NCBI GenBank assembly: GCA_030018315.1 | Contig: JASEGA010000011.1 | Span: 1-59,731, forward strand | Direction of reading: 5' to 3' | DNA: 59,731 nt | Source of the DNA: a bacterium | GTDB lineage: Bacteria; Hydrothermota; UBA3073; JACQXS01; JAGMCI01 | Part shown: positions 7,986-15,258 of the stretch, piece after piece | How positions within the stretch are numbered: position 1 is the stretch's first letter | Layout of the letters: each line of letters starts with the position of its first letter | Translations under genes and position numbers: made by a program | Notes under the pieces: generated by a model | What the model was told of the DNA's origin: nothing | Seen by the model: the letters and a program-made list of their open reading frames with translations, nothing else | Database searches by the model: none

Positions 7986-8747
7986 TTATTGTGTGATTTG
8001 TGTTGCAATGCTACGTGAGTAAATGGCATTGGATGTGAAGAATAAGAATATGATGAGTTGTGTGTTAATAGATAGTGTAAGTTTAGGTTCTATGTAGATA
8101 GTAGCTTTACCATCTTTTCTCTTAGCGGCTGGTAGTACAGGTATCCATATTTTAATCTTTTTCCATGGTTTGAATGTTAATTTTTTTGTTTGCTTCCAGT
8201 AAATAGGTACAATATGAGCGTTATCTTCTGTTTTTCCCTTAAGTAATGTATTTGTAGTCCACTCTATTTGTAGTTTACCTGTTGAAGTAGTATATTTTGC
8301 TTTGGTTATTTGTGTCTGTTCGAGCAGGTCACCTTCAGTAATTATAATTGATTTCAGTTTTGGCATATTTGTGTAAGATATAAGTCTTTGTTTGTCTGGT
8401 ATTGACTGATATAGTGGGCTTGTATTGTACTTCATAAATAGGTCGTAATGAGTGATATTCTTTTTTTGCTGTATTAGTATTCGCCATGGTTCCTCGATTA
8501 TTGGCTTTAGTTGTGAATATATGAAACTCACTGTTCCGAATACTATCTTTGTGTTAATTCTACGTATGTTAACTTCACTCTCCTCTATCTTGTGTTTAAT
8601 TAGTTTATTCATTGTGTTCATTGAGCCCCTATCCTTAGGGTATGGGTTATGCATCTTGATAACTCTTGTTTTTCCATGTCTCTGAAATACCAAGTTCCCA
8701 ATTTTACCTGTAATTGTGCCAAATGCTGAGCCGAAATATTTAGCCAT
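7986..8747 (-). CDS. Hypothetical protein, possibly DUF6266-like
   Basis: 253 aa, function unknown. The N-terminus (FGTITGKIGNLVFQRHGKTR, then a P-rich NPYPKDRGSMNT segment) resembles proteins whose start reads GxxGKxGNxVFxRxxGK followed by NPxTxxQ, as in the DUF6266 group. It shares this layout with the neighbour at 8816-9457, so the two may be diverged paralogues. The basic C-terminal half has beta-rich segments (TGKLQIEWTTNTL, KATIYIEPKLTLSI) and ends in a hydrophobic stretch (LIIFLFFTSNAIY). I see no Shine-Dalgarno before the ATG. 7-bp repeats flank it. No function can be assigned. Confidence 0.55.
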   Translation of the reverse strand: MAKYFGSAFGTITGKIGNLVFQRHGKTRVIKMHNPYPKDRGSMNTMNKLIKHKIEESEVNIRRINTKIVFGTVSFIYSQLKPIIEEPWRILIQQKKNITHYDLFMKYNTSPLYQSIPDKQRLISYTNMPKLKSIIITEGDLLEQTQITKAKYTTSTGKLQIEWTTNTLLKGKTEDNAHIVPIYWKQTKKLTFKPWKKIKIWIPVLPAAKRKDGKATIYIEPKLTLSINTQLIIFLFFTSNAIYSRSIATQITQ

Positions 8748-8792
8748 AGCTATAATGACAAATTCTAAATCCTAAATACTAAATCCTAAACA

Positions 8793-8822
8793 AATTACAA
8801 ATTCCAAATTTCAAATTACAAA
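8793..8822. repeat. 7-bp-periodic AAATTnC intergenic repeat
   Basis: Same repeat class as 7942-7971, between the two hypothetical genes. Units alternate AAATTAC, AAATTCC and AAATTTC. Confidence 0.55.
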
Positions 8823-9457
8823 CAAATCTTAAGTACTGAATAACTGACTGATTGTGAGTATTGTTTACCCTTTTTAAAGTATACATACAGGATAGGCTTA
8901 TGTACTTCCTTATCCAGTTTTATCTCTATTGGCATAGTAGAATAGTGTCTCGGATTAAAGTGGTATAGGTTAAAATTCTCTGTCTCCATCACTGCTATGC
9001 CGACCTCTTTGTCATATGCATTTTTGATCTGTATTTTCACTGTTTTACCTTCACATGTAGCCTTCAATATCTTTGGTGGTTCTATTTCACCATCTGCTAT
9101 TTTCATATTTGTCCATATAGGTGGGTTACCAAGTTCTCTCATATTGACGGCTATAAACATAGTCTGTCCTGAGAAATACTTATGCTTTGCTATAGGGTTC
9201 CAAATTTTGTGTATGATTTCTTTTTTGTATTTATGCGTAATCTTTCCGAGTGTAGCAAATTTTGTTCTTATGATTTGCTGTTTTTCAGTTTTAGGGTTTT
9301 TCCTTTTTACAAGGTTACAAATACATATCCGGTTACCTCTTCTTTGAAAGAATATTCCGGTAGCGTCTTTTTTCATATTGAATCCGAACATTCGTTTTGC
9401 CTGTTCTGGTGTAGTTTTGATTTTACCTACAATTTTGACTGGAAAATTAAGCCACAT
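8816..9457 (-). CDS. Hypothetical protein, possible paralogue of the 7986 gene
   Basis: 213 aa, function unknown. Residues about 30-75 (GIFFQRRGNRICICN, then KRKNPKTEKQQIIRTKF) match the GxxFxRRG...NPxTxxQxxxRxxF layout of DUF6266-like proteins. The stretch WNPIAKHKYFSGQTMFIAVNMREL continues that pattern. The C-terminal half (KATCEGKTVKIQIKNAYDKEVGIAVME) looks like a beta-sandwich. No signal peptide or transmembrane segment is seen. The start at 9457 is uncertain. Confidence 0.5.
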   Translation of the reverse strand: MWLNFPVKIVGKIKTTPEQAKRMFGFNMKKDATGIFFQRRGNRICICNLVKRKNPKTEKQQIIRTKFATLGKITHKYKKEIIHKIWNPIAKHKYFSGQTMFIAVNMRELGNPPIWTNMKIADGEIEPPKILKATCEGKTVKIQIKNAYDKEVGIAVMETENFNLYHFNPRHYSTMPIEIKLDKEVHKPILYVYFKKGKQYSQSVSYSVLKICL

Positions 9458-9688
9458 CTCTCAATAAAAATTCCAAATTTCAGATTTCACATTTCACCCT
9501 ATATTAATATATTTTCTACAAAATTCTTTTTCATTCTTTATTTTTCTAAATTTTTCACATCAAGTCCCGAGCCAATTTATGGGCATTCATTTTTTCTCTT
9601 AATTTCTAATCTTTATAGAGTATTGATACTCCACAGGCTATGGTGTGTAAAATTATTATGTATTTTATCAATTTTCTATTATTTTTTT

Positions 9689-10792
9689 TTATTGTAAACT
9701 AGCTTGTTTAATCTCTTTCACAATGAGTTCAATCTGTTCCTCTGTGAGTTCAGCGAACATTGGCAGTGATAAAACTTGAGTACAGCATTCTTCAGCAACT
9801 GTAAAGCTTCCCTCTTTATATCCGAGATATTTGTATGCAGGCTGTAAATGCAGAGGTATAGGGTAATGTATAGCTGTATCTATTCCTTTTGATTTAAGCC
9901 ACTTTGCGAGTTTCTCTCTGTGTTTAGTTCTAATCGTATATAAATGATAAACATGTTTAGCATCCTGAAGCTCTTTTGGAGTAATGATTGTAGTGTCTTC
10001 AAGCAATGTATTGTATAACTTTGCATTTCTTCTTCGTTTTTCATTCCATTCTTCAAGTCTTTTCAGTTTAACTCTTAAAATTGCCGTCTGTATACTATCA
10101 GCGCGGTAATTATAGCCTTCCATTTCGTACATATATTTTTTATGTTGGCCATGACAGGCAAGCAATCTGACCTTATCAGCAATCTTTTCATTATTAGTAA
10201 CAACCATCCCACAGTGTCCGTATGCACCCAGATTTTTACCTGGATAAAATGAGAAGCATGCGGCATCGCCAAAGCTGCCAACTCTCTTTCCTTTGTATTC
10301 TGCACCATGTGCTTGAGCAGCATCTTCTATTACTATTAAGTTGTGTTCATTAGCAAGTTTAATGATTGGTTCCATATCACAAGGGTGGCCAAAAATGTGG
10401 ACTGGTATTATGGCTTTAGTGCGTTTTGTAATTTTTTGTTTAATTTCATCGGTATTAATATTATATGATTTGGGTTCAATATCTGCAAACACTATCTTGG
10501 CGCCAACGTGTGTGATAGCTTCAGTTGTAGCAATAAATGTAAATGGTGTGGTAATCACTTCATCTCCTTCTCCAATTCCAAATGCAAGAAGCGCCAAGTC
10601 TAAAGCAGTTGACCCAGATGCTGTAGCAACTCCATATTTAGCTCCACAAAAGTTTGCAAATTCAGTCTCAAATTTTGAAATTTCATCTCCTCCAACAAAG
10701 TCCATTGAGTCAATGACTCTTTTAATTGCGCTATCTATTTCAGACTTTATAGATAGGTATTGGGCTCTCAAGTCAACAATTGGTATGTTCAT
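9689..10792 (-). CDS. DegT/DnrJ/EryC1-family PLP aminotransferase
   Basis: 367 aa. The start is placed at the internal ATG (10792), which has the Shine-Dalgarno GGAGGT and gives the canonical N-terminus MNIPIVDLRAQY. PLP features are ASGSTALDLAL, the EDAAQAHGA segment and the lysine in FYPGKNLGAYG. The family transaminates nucleotide-linked keto sugars, for example in O-antigen or WbpE-like UDP-sugar pathways. The substrate cannot be told from sequence, and no other sugar-nucleotide gene lies beside it. It fits an LPS-bearing cell. Confidence 0.9.
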   Translation of the reverse strand: MNIPIVDLRAQYLSIKSEIDSAIKRVIDSMDFVGGDEISKFETEFANFCGAKYGVATASGSTALDLALLAFGIGEGDEVITTPFTFIATTEAITHVGAKIVFADIEPKSYNINTDEIKQKITKRTKAIIPVHIFGHPCDMEPIIKLANEHNLIVIEDAAQAHGAEYKGKRVGSFGDAACFSFYPGKNLGAYGHCGMVVTNNEKIADKVRLLACHGQHKKYMYEMEGYNYRADSIQTAILRVKLKRLEEWNEKRRRNAKLYNTLLEDTTIITPKELQDAKHVYHLYTIRTKHREKLAKWLKSKGIDTAIHYPIPLHLQPAYKYLGYKEGSFTVAEECCTQVLSLPMFAELTEEQIELIVKEIKQASLQ

Positions 10793-10834
10793 ATTACCTC
10801 CAATTTTTAAAACAAATTCCAAATCCTAAGCACC

Positions 10835-10864
10835 AAGTTACAAATAAATTACAAATTACAAACA
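10835..10864. repeat. 7-bp-periodic AAATTAC intergenic repeat
   Basis: Units ACAAATAAATTACAAATTACAAAC between the aminotransferase and recJ; same class as 7942-7971. Confidence 0.5.
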
Positions 10865-10928
10865 AAACATCATACTGTTTTGAATTTGTGTTTTTTGTCA
10901 TTTGGTATCGTCTATGAGTTTTCATAAC

Positions 10929-12434
10929 TCAATCTATCTTGGATACAAGTTGTGGTTTTCTATTTTTTATTGTCCATATGATGTCGAACTCGCCGTCAGG
11001 GAGTGAATCAAGCCACTCCATCTTTCCTCTTTTGAGTTTTCTTGTAAGTAATAAAGGTTCTGTGTTCTCCGGTCCATATGGCTCAAGTAGTTTCAATTCG
11101 TTCAAAAAATTAGGTGTAATTTCCTCTTGTTTGACTTCTGCGTCTATTTTTATAGCTACTAGTTTTGGGTCAGGAGCCCCAAAACTACCCGATAAAAGTT
11201 TAGCTACTCGTTTCTTAAATTCTTTCAATCTGTTAGCTTCCATTGAGAACCCTGCTGCCAGCTTATGACCACCCCAGTCAATGAGAATATCATCAAATTT
11301 CATAAGTAATTTTATAAAGTCAAATTCCTCAGGTGCACGGCATTCGCCTACAAGGGTTCCATCTTTTCTTTGAGTTATAATAATACACGGTGCCTCTTTG
11401 TAACTTGCTACCCTAGCTGCACAAATTCCTATAACATCAGGGTCTATAGGAGCTGCATCAAAAATGTAAATTACTACGCCGCCTTTGGTAATTGGTTTGA
11501 GTTCACTTAACTTCTGATACGCTTCTTCTATTTTTTCGTCCTGTTCTTTTTTAGCATTAGCAAGTTTTGATAGTATTTGCTCATCGTTATGTAACAGGAA
11601 TTCAACTCCTTGATTTGGGTCAAGTCTGCTTACTGAGTTGAGCAACTTAATTGTCTCAGATATACCGATGCGTTCAAAAATAGAGCCCTTAATAGCTTCG
11701 TTTCCGAGCTTAACAAATACACGATTCTCATTCACTAACTTAACTTTATCTGCAATTGTTCCGATAAGGACAAGTGGCAATAGTTTACGAGTAGCAGAAT
11801 TCCATTGCAAAGCTGTAATATTCATTTTTTGCATTCCCACAGCTTGTGCTAATTTATAAGCGACACCAACTCCTGCGAGGTCGTCAAATTTATAGTTATT
11901 TTTAGGATTTATAAAAGCCTGTACTGGTGGTATTCCTTTAGGGAACTCGTGGTGGTCAGTAATAATGATATCAATTCCATCAATTGGTTTCGTATTTGAG
12001 CTCCCGCAGTCAACTGTGATTGTGAGAGTCACGCCTTTTGAAACTAACTCGTTGACTTTGTCTGTGTCAAGTCCGTGGCTATCCTTTTTTGGGATGTACC
12101 ATTCAACGATTCCACCAATGTCTCTAATCACATTAACAAGCAGTGCTGTAGCACTCATTCCGTCAGCATCTTCATGTCCCCAAACAATGATATGCTCTTT
12201 GTTTTTAACTGCATTTATAACTCTTTCAACTGCAATTTTCATATTGGGTAACTCAAATGGGTCTCTTAAATTTTCAAATTTTGGGTTAATGAACTCGTTA
12301 ACTTTGTCTATACTCTCATATCCTCTTGCTATAAGTATTTGTGCAAAGGCTGGTGTTATCCCTATAGCATTAGATAGCTCCACCACTTTAGCGTCATCAA
12401 CAGTAGACAGTTCGTAATTTAATTTTTTTGTCAT
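10929..12434 (-). CDS. recJ: Single-stranded-DNA-specific exonuclease RecJ
   Basis: 501 aa, slightly shorter than E. coli RecJ (577). DHH-phosphoesterase motifs are present: HEDADGMSA (motif I), VDCGSSN (motif II) and ITDHHEFP (motif III), followed by the DHHA1 motif GGHKLAAGFSM. RecJ degrades 5'-ended single strands in recombination and mismatch or base-excision repair. The ATG follows GGAG at 7-8 nt. A dispersed palindrome (11162-11185) encodes SFGAPDP in the C-terminal region and may be an in-frame insertion. Confidence 0.93.
   Translation of the reverse strand: MTKKLNYELSTVDDAKVVELSNAIGITPAFAQILIARGYESIDKVNEFINPKFENLRDPFELPNMKIAVERVINAVKNKEHIIVWGHEDADGMSATALLVNVIRDIGGIVEWYIPKKDSHGLDTDKVNELVSKGVTLTITVDCGSSNTKPIDGIDIIITDHHEFPKGIPPVQAFINPKNNYKFDDLAGVGVAYKLAQAVGMQKMNITALQWNSATRKLLPLVLIGTIADKVKLVNENRVFVKLGNEAIKGSIFERIGISETIKLLNSVSRLDPNQGVEFLLHNDEQILSKLANAKKEQDEKIEEAYQKLSELKPITKGGVVIYIFDAAPIDPDVIGICAARVASYKEAPCIIITQRKDGTLVGECRAPEEFDFIKLLMKFDDILIDWGGHKLAAGFSMEANRLKEFKKRVAKLLSGSFGAPDPKLVAIKIDAEVKQEEITPNFLNELKLLEPYGPENTEPLLLTRKLKRGKMEWLDSLPDGEFDIIWTIKNRKPQLVSKID
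11162..11185. repeat. Palindromic repeat inside recJ
   Basis: Arms GTTTTGGG and CCCAAAAC around TCAGGAGC. Nearly the same element occurs intergenically at 14822-14843, so this is a dispersed repeat lying in-frame in recJ. Confidence 0.65.
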
Positions 12435-12480
12435 TTAGTTCTCCAGTGAAAACTTCATCAAATTAAAGTTTAACTGTCAA

Positions 12481-12508
12481 ACAAATTACAAATTTCAAAT
12501 TTCAAATT
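12481..12508. repeat. 7-bp-periodic AAATTTC repeat
   Basis: ACAAATTACAAATTTCAAAT-type units between recJ and the barrel gene, running into the barrel stop codon region. Confidence 0.5.
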
Positions 12509-13818
12509 CTGCACCATTGGAGTGTGAAGCCTGCTTGAATAGAGCGGCCGTGGCCATATACTCCTTCAATGATTTCGTATTTTGTATTGGTTAAATTATT
12601 CAATCTAACGAAAACTTCTCCATATTTTATCTTTTTTAAAAGACAAGGTGAAAACAGCCAATAATTAGCCATAGGACCTATATCCATATAGAGATTCTTC
12701 ACTTTGTTCAGAATGACATACCTTTTTTCAGTGTACTTACTCTCTAATCCTATTATTATGTTATAGGGGAAGAATATTTCAAAGGTATTAATAAATGAGA
12801 TGGTAGGAAGAAAAGTTTCACAAACAAAATCAAATGGGATCACATATTTTTTTTTAAAAGGTATATATGTAAGATAGGCTGTATTTTTAATTTTTTGCCA
12901 TTTTAAATCGACACCCCCTCCCCACTCATGTTGTTTATTTCCATTCACTGGTTTAACAGATTCAGTAGAACCGAACATACCCTGTGTCCAATAAATTCCA
13001 TTTTCTATCTCTTTATAAGTTATTTCCAAAGTTATATTATTGCCGAGTATGAATTTGATATCGCCAAGTGCATTCCATCGTTCTTGTTTAAGTTCAGGGT
13101 TTAGTATTACATAGGGCTGGTTCATATATATACTCTCAAGAGTCCTTGTAACTTCTTTATTTCTATATGATGTATTTATAGAAAAGTAGTCGTTAACCAT
13201 CCAGTTTAATTGAATAACTGGTGCTATATGAGGGATACTAACTCCTAATCCGACAAATATGTTCTCATATGGGTTTCTACCCAATAGGAAAGCGGCATCC
13301 CATACAAGGTCAGCTTCGTAATAAGCTGAGTTCAGAATTTTGAATATGTTTTCCCTTATATAAAAGGACGATGAACTATTAGCTAAGTAGTAGATACGAG
13401 CATCGGTGTTTCCTATTTTGTATCTTTTAGCTTCGGTCTCAACTTCTATTATACTTTTAATAGATTCTTCCCCTGAAGTTATTTCAGGGTCAGAATGACA
13501 GGGGGGGGTGATATTTCTCATTCCAATTCCACATCCTATAGAATTTTTATCCTCAATTTTAAAAAAATTTGCATTAAATGAACTGTTTATTCCGGGCTGC
13601 ATATCTAATTTAACCTCACTTATTTTACCGATTTCACTTTTACCGAAGTTTGACCAAATAGATAAATAAGGAAACCTCTTAATTTCCCATATTTTAAGGG
13701 TCTCTTCTTTAGCTTCAGGTGGTATAAGGTCAATAGCTGGTTCAGGTTCGTTTTCTTCTACTGCATTTAAACTAATTGGAAATAAGATACTAATTAAAAG
13801 GAGGCTTTTGTATCCCAT
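12502..13818 (-). CDS. TonB-receptor-like outer-membrane beta-barrel
   Basis: 438 aa from the chosen start, which gives a clean signal peptide (MGYKSLLLISILFPISLNA). Upstream Met codons would add a non-signal leader. Alternating amphipathic strands run through the protein, and the end (VFVRLNNLTNTKYEII...GRSIQAGFTLQW) is the typical last-strand region of TonB-dependent receptors. A plug domain and TonB box are not evident, and it is much shorter than a full receptor (600-800 aa), so it may be a plugless relative. Two repeats lie in-frame: one encodes VILNKVKNLY (12691-12718), the other CHSDPEITSGEES with a C8 tract (13462-13508). It overlaps the end of mtnA by 29 nt. Confidence 0.75.
   Translation of the reverse strand: MGYKSLLLISILFPISLNAVEENEPEPAIDLIPPEAKEETLKIWEIKRFPYLSIWSNFGKSEIGKISEVKLDMQPGINSSFNANFFKIEDKNSIGCGIGMRNITPPCHSDPEITSGEESIKSIIEVETEAKRYKIGNTDARIYYLANSSSSFYIRENIFKILNSAYYEADLVWDAAFLLGRNPYENIFVGLGVSIPHIAPVIQLNWMVNDYFSINTSYRNKEVTRTLESIYMNQPYVILNPELKQERWNALGDIKFILGNNITLEITYKEIENGIYWTQGMFGSTESVKPVNGNKQHEWGGGVDLKWQKIKNTAYLTYIPFKKKYVIPFDFVCETFLPTISFINTFEIFFPYNIIIGLESKYTEKRYVILNKVKNLYMDIGPMANYWLFSPCLLKKIKYGEVFVRLNNLTNTKYEIIEGVYGHGRSIQAGFTLQWCRI
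12691..12718. repeat. Dispersed repeat in-frame in the barrel gene
   Basis: GAGATTCTTCACTTTGTTC and flank, nearly identical to the core of the three MITEs (GAGATTCTTCACTTCGTTC). It is translated as VILNKVKNLY on the coding strand. Confidence 0.7.
13462..13508. repeat. Dispersed repeat with poly-C tract in the barrel gene
   Basis: AGATTCTTC, then CCCTGAAGTTATTTCAGGG, then TCAGAATGACA, followed by eight G (13501-13508). On the coding strand this is C8 inside ACC-CCC-CCC. A related CCCTGA...TCAGGG hairpin occurs at 25015-25034 in the IS remnant. Confidence 0.7.
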
Positions 13819-14812
13819 TTTCTGTAATATATCCTGTGATATACTCATGCGGCGTGACATCAAATGCTGGATTAAAAACTTCCACTCCTCTGGGCGCTAT
13901 TTCAAAATTTCCTATCTTTCTAACCTCATCTGGGCTACGTTCTTCAATTGGAATTTGTGCTCCAGATAAGATTGTATTGTCAAAGCTTGAAATAGGGGCA
14001 GCGACATAAAATGGTACATTGTGCATCTTAGCAATTACTGCCAGTGTATATGTCCCTATTTTATTAGCCACATCTCCATTTTTAGCAATCCTATCAGCTC
14101 CAACAATACATATATCTACTTTTTTATTCTTAAAAAGCGCTCCTTTTGCACTGTCACAGATTAAAGTAACTTCAATTTCTGCTTGTAACAGCTCCCAAGC
14201 GGTAAGTCTAGCACCTTGTAGCACTGGTCTAGTCTCTGTGACAAACACTTTTGGCTTTTTACCATCCCTCTTTGCTAAATAGACAGGCGCCAATGCAGTT
14301 CCAATTCCGGCAGTAGCGAGTGCACCAGCGTTGCAATGCGTCAAAATATGTGCTCCATTAATGATAAGATGTAACCCATTTTCGCCTATTTTCTGACAAA
14401 TTTCTTCATCCTCTTTTTTGATAAGATGGGCTTCTTGTAAAATAAGTGATTTAAGTTCGTTGACTTGTTGAGTCGGTGAGTCATTGAGTAGTTGAGTCAT
14501 CCGCTTTAAGGTTGAAAATAGATTGTATCCGGTGGGGCGTGTACTTTTAAGAATATCAATTGAAGCTTTAACATCTTTCTTAAATTTCTGATAATTTTTG
14601 GCTTTTGAATTATATGCAGCAAGTGCAACCCCATAAGCAGCTGCTACCCCTATTAATGGTGCGCCTCTAATTTTAAGGTTCTGAATTGCATCAGCTATTC
14701 CGAGATGTGTCTGAATATTTTGATAATAGACTTTTGCAGGTAGTAGGGTTTGGTCAAGTATTTTTACTTTACCTTTGTCCCAAGAAATTGTTGAGAACTT
14801 AAGATTATACAC
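13790..14812 (-). CDS. mtnA: S-methyl-5-thioribose-1-phosphate isomerase
   Basis: 340 aa. It isomerises methylthioribose-1-phosphate to methylthioribulose-1-phosphate in methionine salvage. Family motifs are IRGAPLIGVAAAYG, the cysteine in THCNAGALAT, and VGADRIAKNGDVANKIGTY, which carries the catalytic Asp. Length is normal. No other salvage gene is nearby; in this window it merely follows rpsL on the same strand with a hairpin between. The related eIF2B-type proteins lack this full motif set, so the call is firm. Confidence 0.93.
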   Translation of the reverse strand: MYNLKFSTISWDKGKVKILDQTLLPAKVYYQNIQTHLGIADAIQNLKIRGAPLIGVAAAYGVALAAYNSKAKNYQKFKKDVKASIDILKSTRPTGYNLFSTLKRMTQLLNDSPTQQVNELKSLILQEAHLIKKEDEEICQKIGENGLHLIINGAHILTHCNAGALATAGIGTALAPVYLAKRDGKKPKVFVTETRPVLQGARLTAWELLQAEIEVTLICDSAKGALFKNKKVDICIVGADRIAKNGDVANKIGTYTLAVIAKMHNVPFYVAAPISSFDNTILSGAQIPIEERSPDEVRKIGNFEIAPRGVEVFNPAFDVTPHEYITGYITENGIQKPPFN

Positions 14813-14821
14813 CCGCCTATA

Positions 14822-14843
14822 GTTTGGGTCAGGAGACCCAAAC
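14822..14843. repeat. Hairpin repeat between rpsL and mtnA
   Basis: Perfect 9-bp arms GTTTGGGTC / GACCCAAAC, loop AGGA. No T-run follows on the transcribed strand, so it is not a classical terminator. It is the intergenic copy of the palindrome found inside recJ. Confidence 0.65.
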
Positions 14844-14846
14844 CAA

Positions 14847-15230
14847 TTATTTTGTTCCTTCTTTAGGCCTTTTTACTCCATATCTTGACCTTCCCTGGCG
14901 TCTGCCATCAACTCCCACAGCATCAAGTGCCCCTCTAATTACATGATACTTAACACCTGGCAAATCTTTTACCCTCCCTCCCTTAATAAGGACAATTGAG
15001 TGCTCTTGTAAAGAGTGTCCTTCCCCTGGAATGTAGCATATTACTTCATCACCAGTTGTAAGTCTAACCTTAGCTACTTTCCTTAAAGCAGAGTTTGGTT
15101 TTTTTGGTGTAACTGTATACACTTTAGTACACACCCCCCTCCTTTGCGGTGCACCTAATAATGCGGGTGCCTTAGATTTACTCTTTTGGACTCTCCTCCT
15201 CTTTCTTATCAGTTGATTTATTGTTGGCAT
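14847..15230 (-). CDS. rpsL: 30S ribosomal protein S12
   Basis: 127 aa decoding-centre protein. The canonical N-terminus is [12 protein letters not shown], and [17 protein letters not shown] carries the lysines linked to streptomycin resistance; [11 protein letters not shown] and [12 protein letters not shown] are also present. It lies 28 nt after rpoC, as in many bacteria, but rpsG-fusA-tuf do not follow; mtnA does. The str cluster is therefore broken after rpsL. Confidence 0.98.
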   Translation of the reverse strand: MPTINQLIRKRRRVQKSKSKAPALLGAPQRRGVCTKVYTVTPKKPNSALRKVAKVRLTTGDEVICYIPGEGHSLQEHSIVLIKGGRVKDLPGVKYHVIRGALDAVGVDGRRQGRSRYGVKRPKEGTK

Positions 15231-15258
15231 CTGTCTCCTCTCCGCCTTTCCACGGGAC

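Noticed and set aside
9182-9697. 171-codon open frame on the plus strand
   Set aside because: It overlaps the minus-strand hypothetical gene at 8816-9457 and the AT-rich gap; the translated sequence is Phe/Tyr/Ser-rich and low-complexity, typical of a shadow frame.
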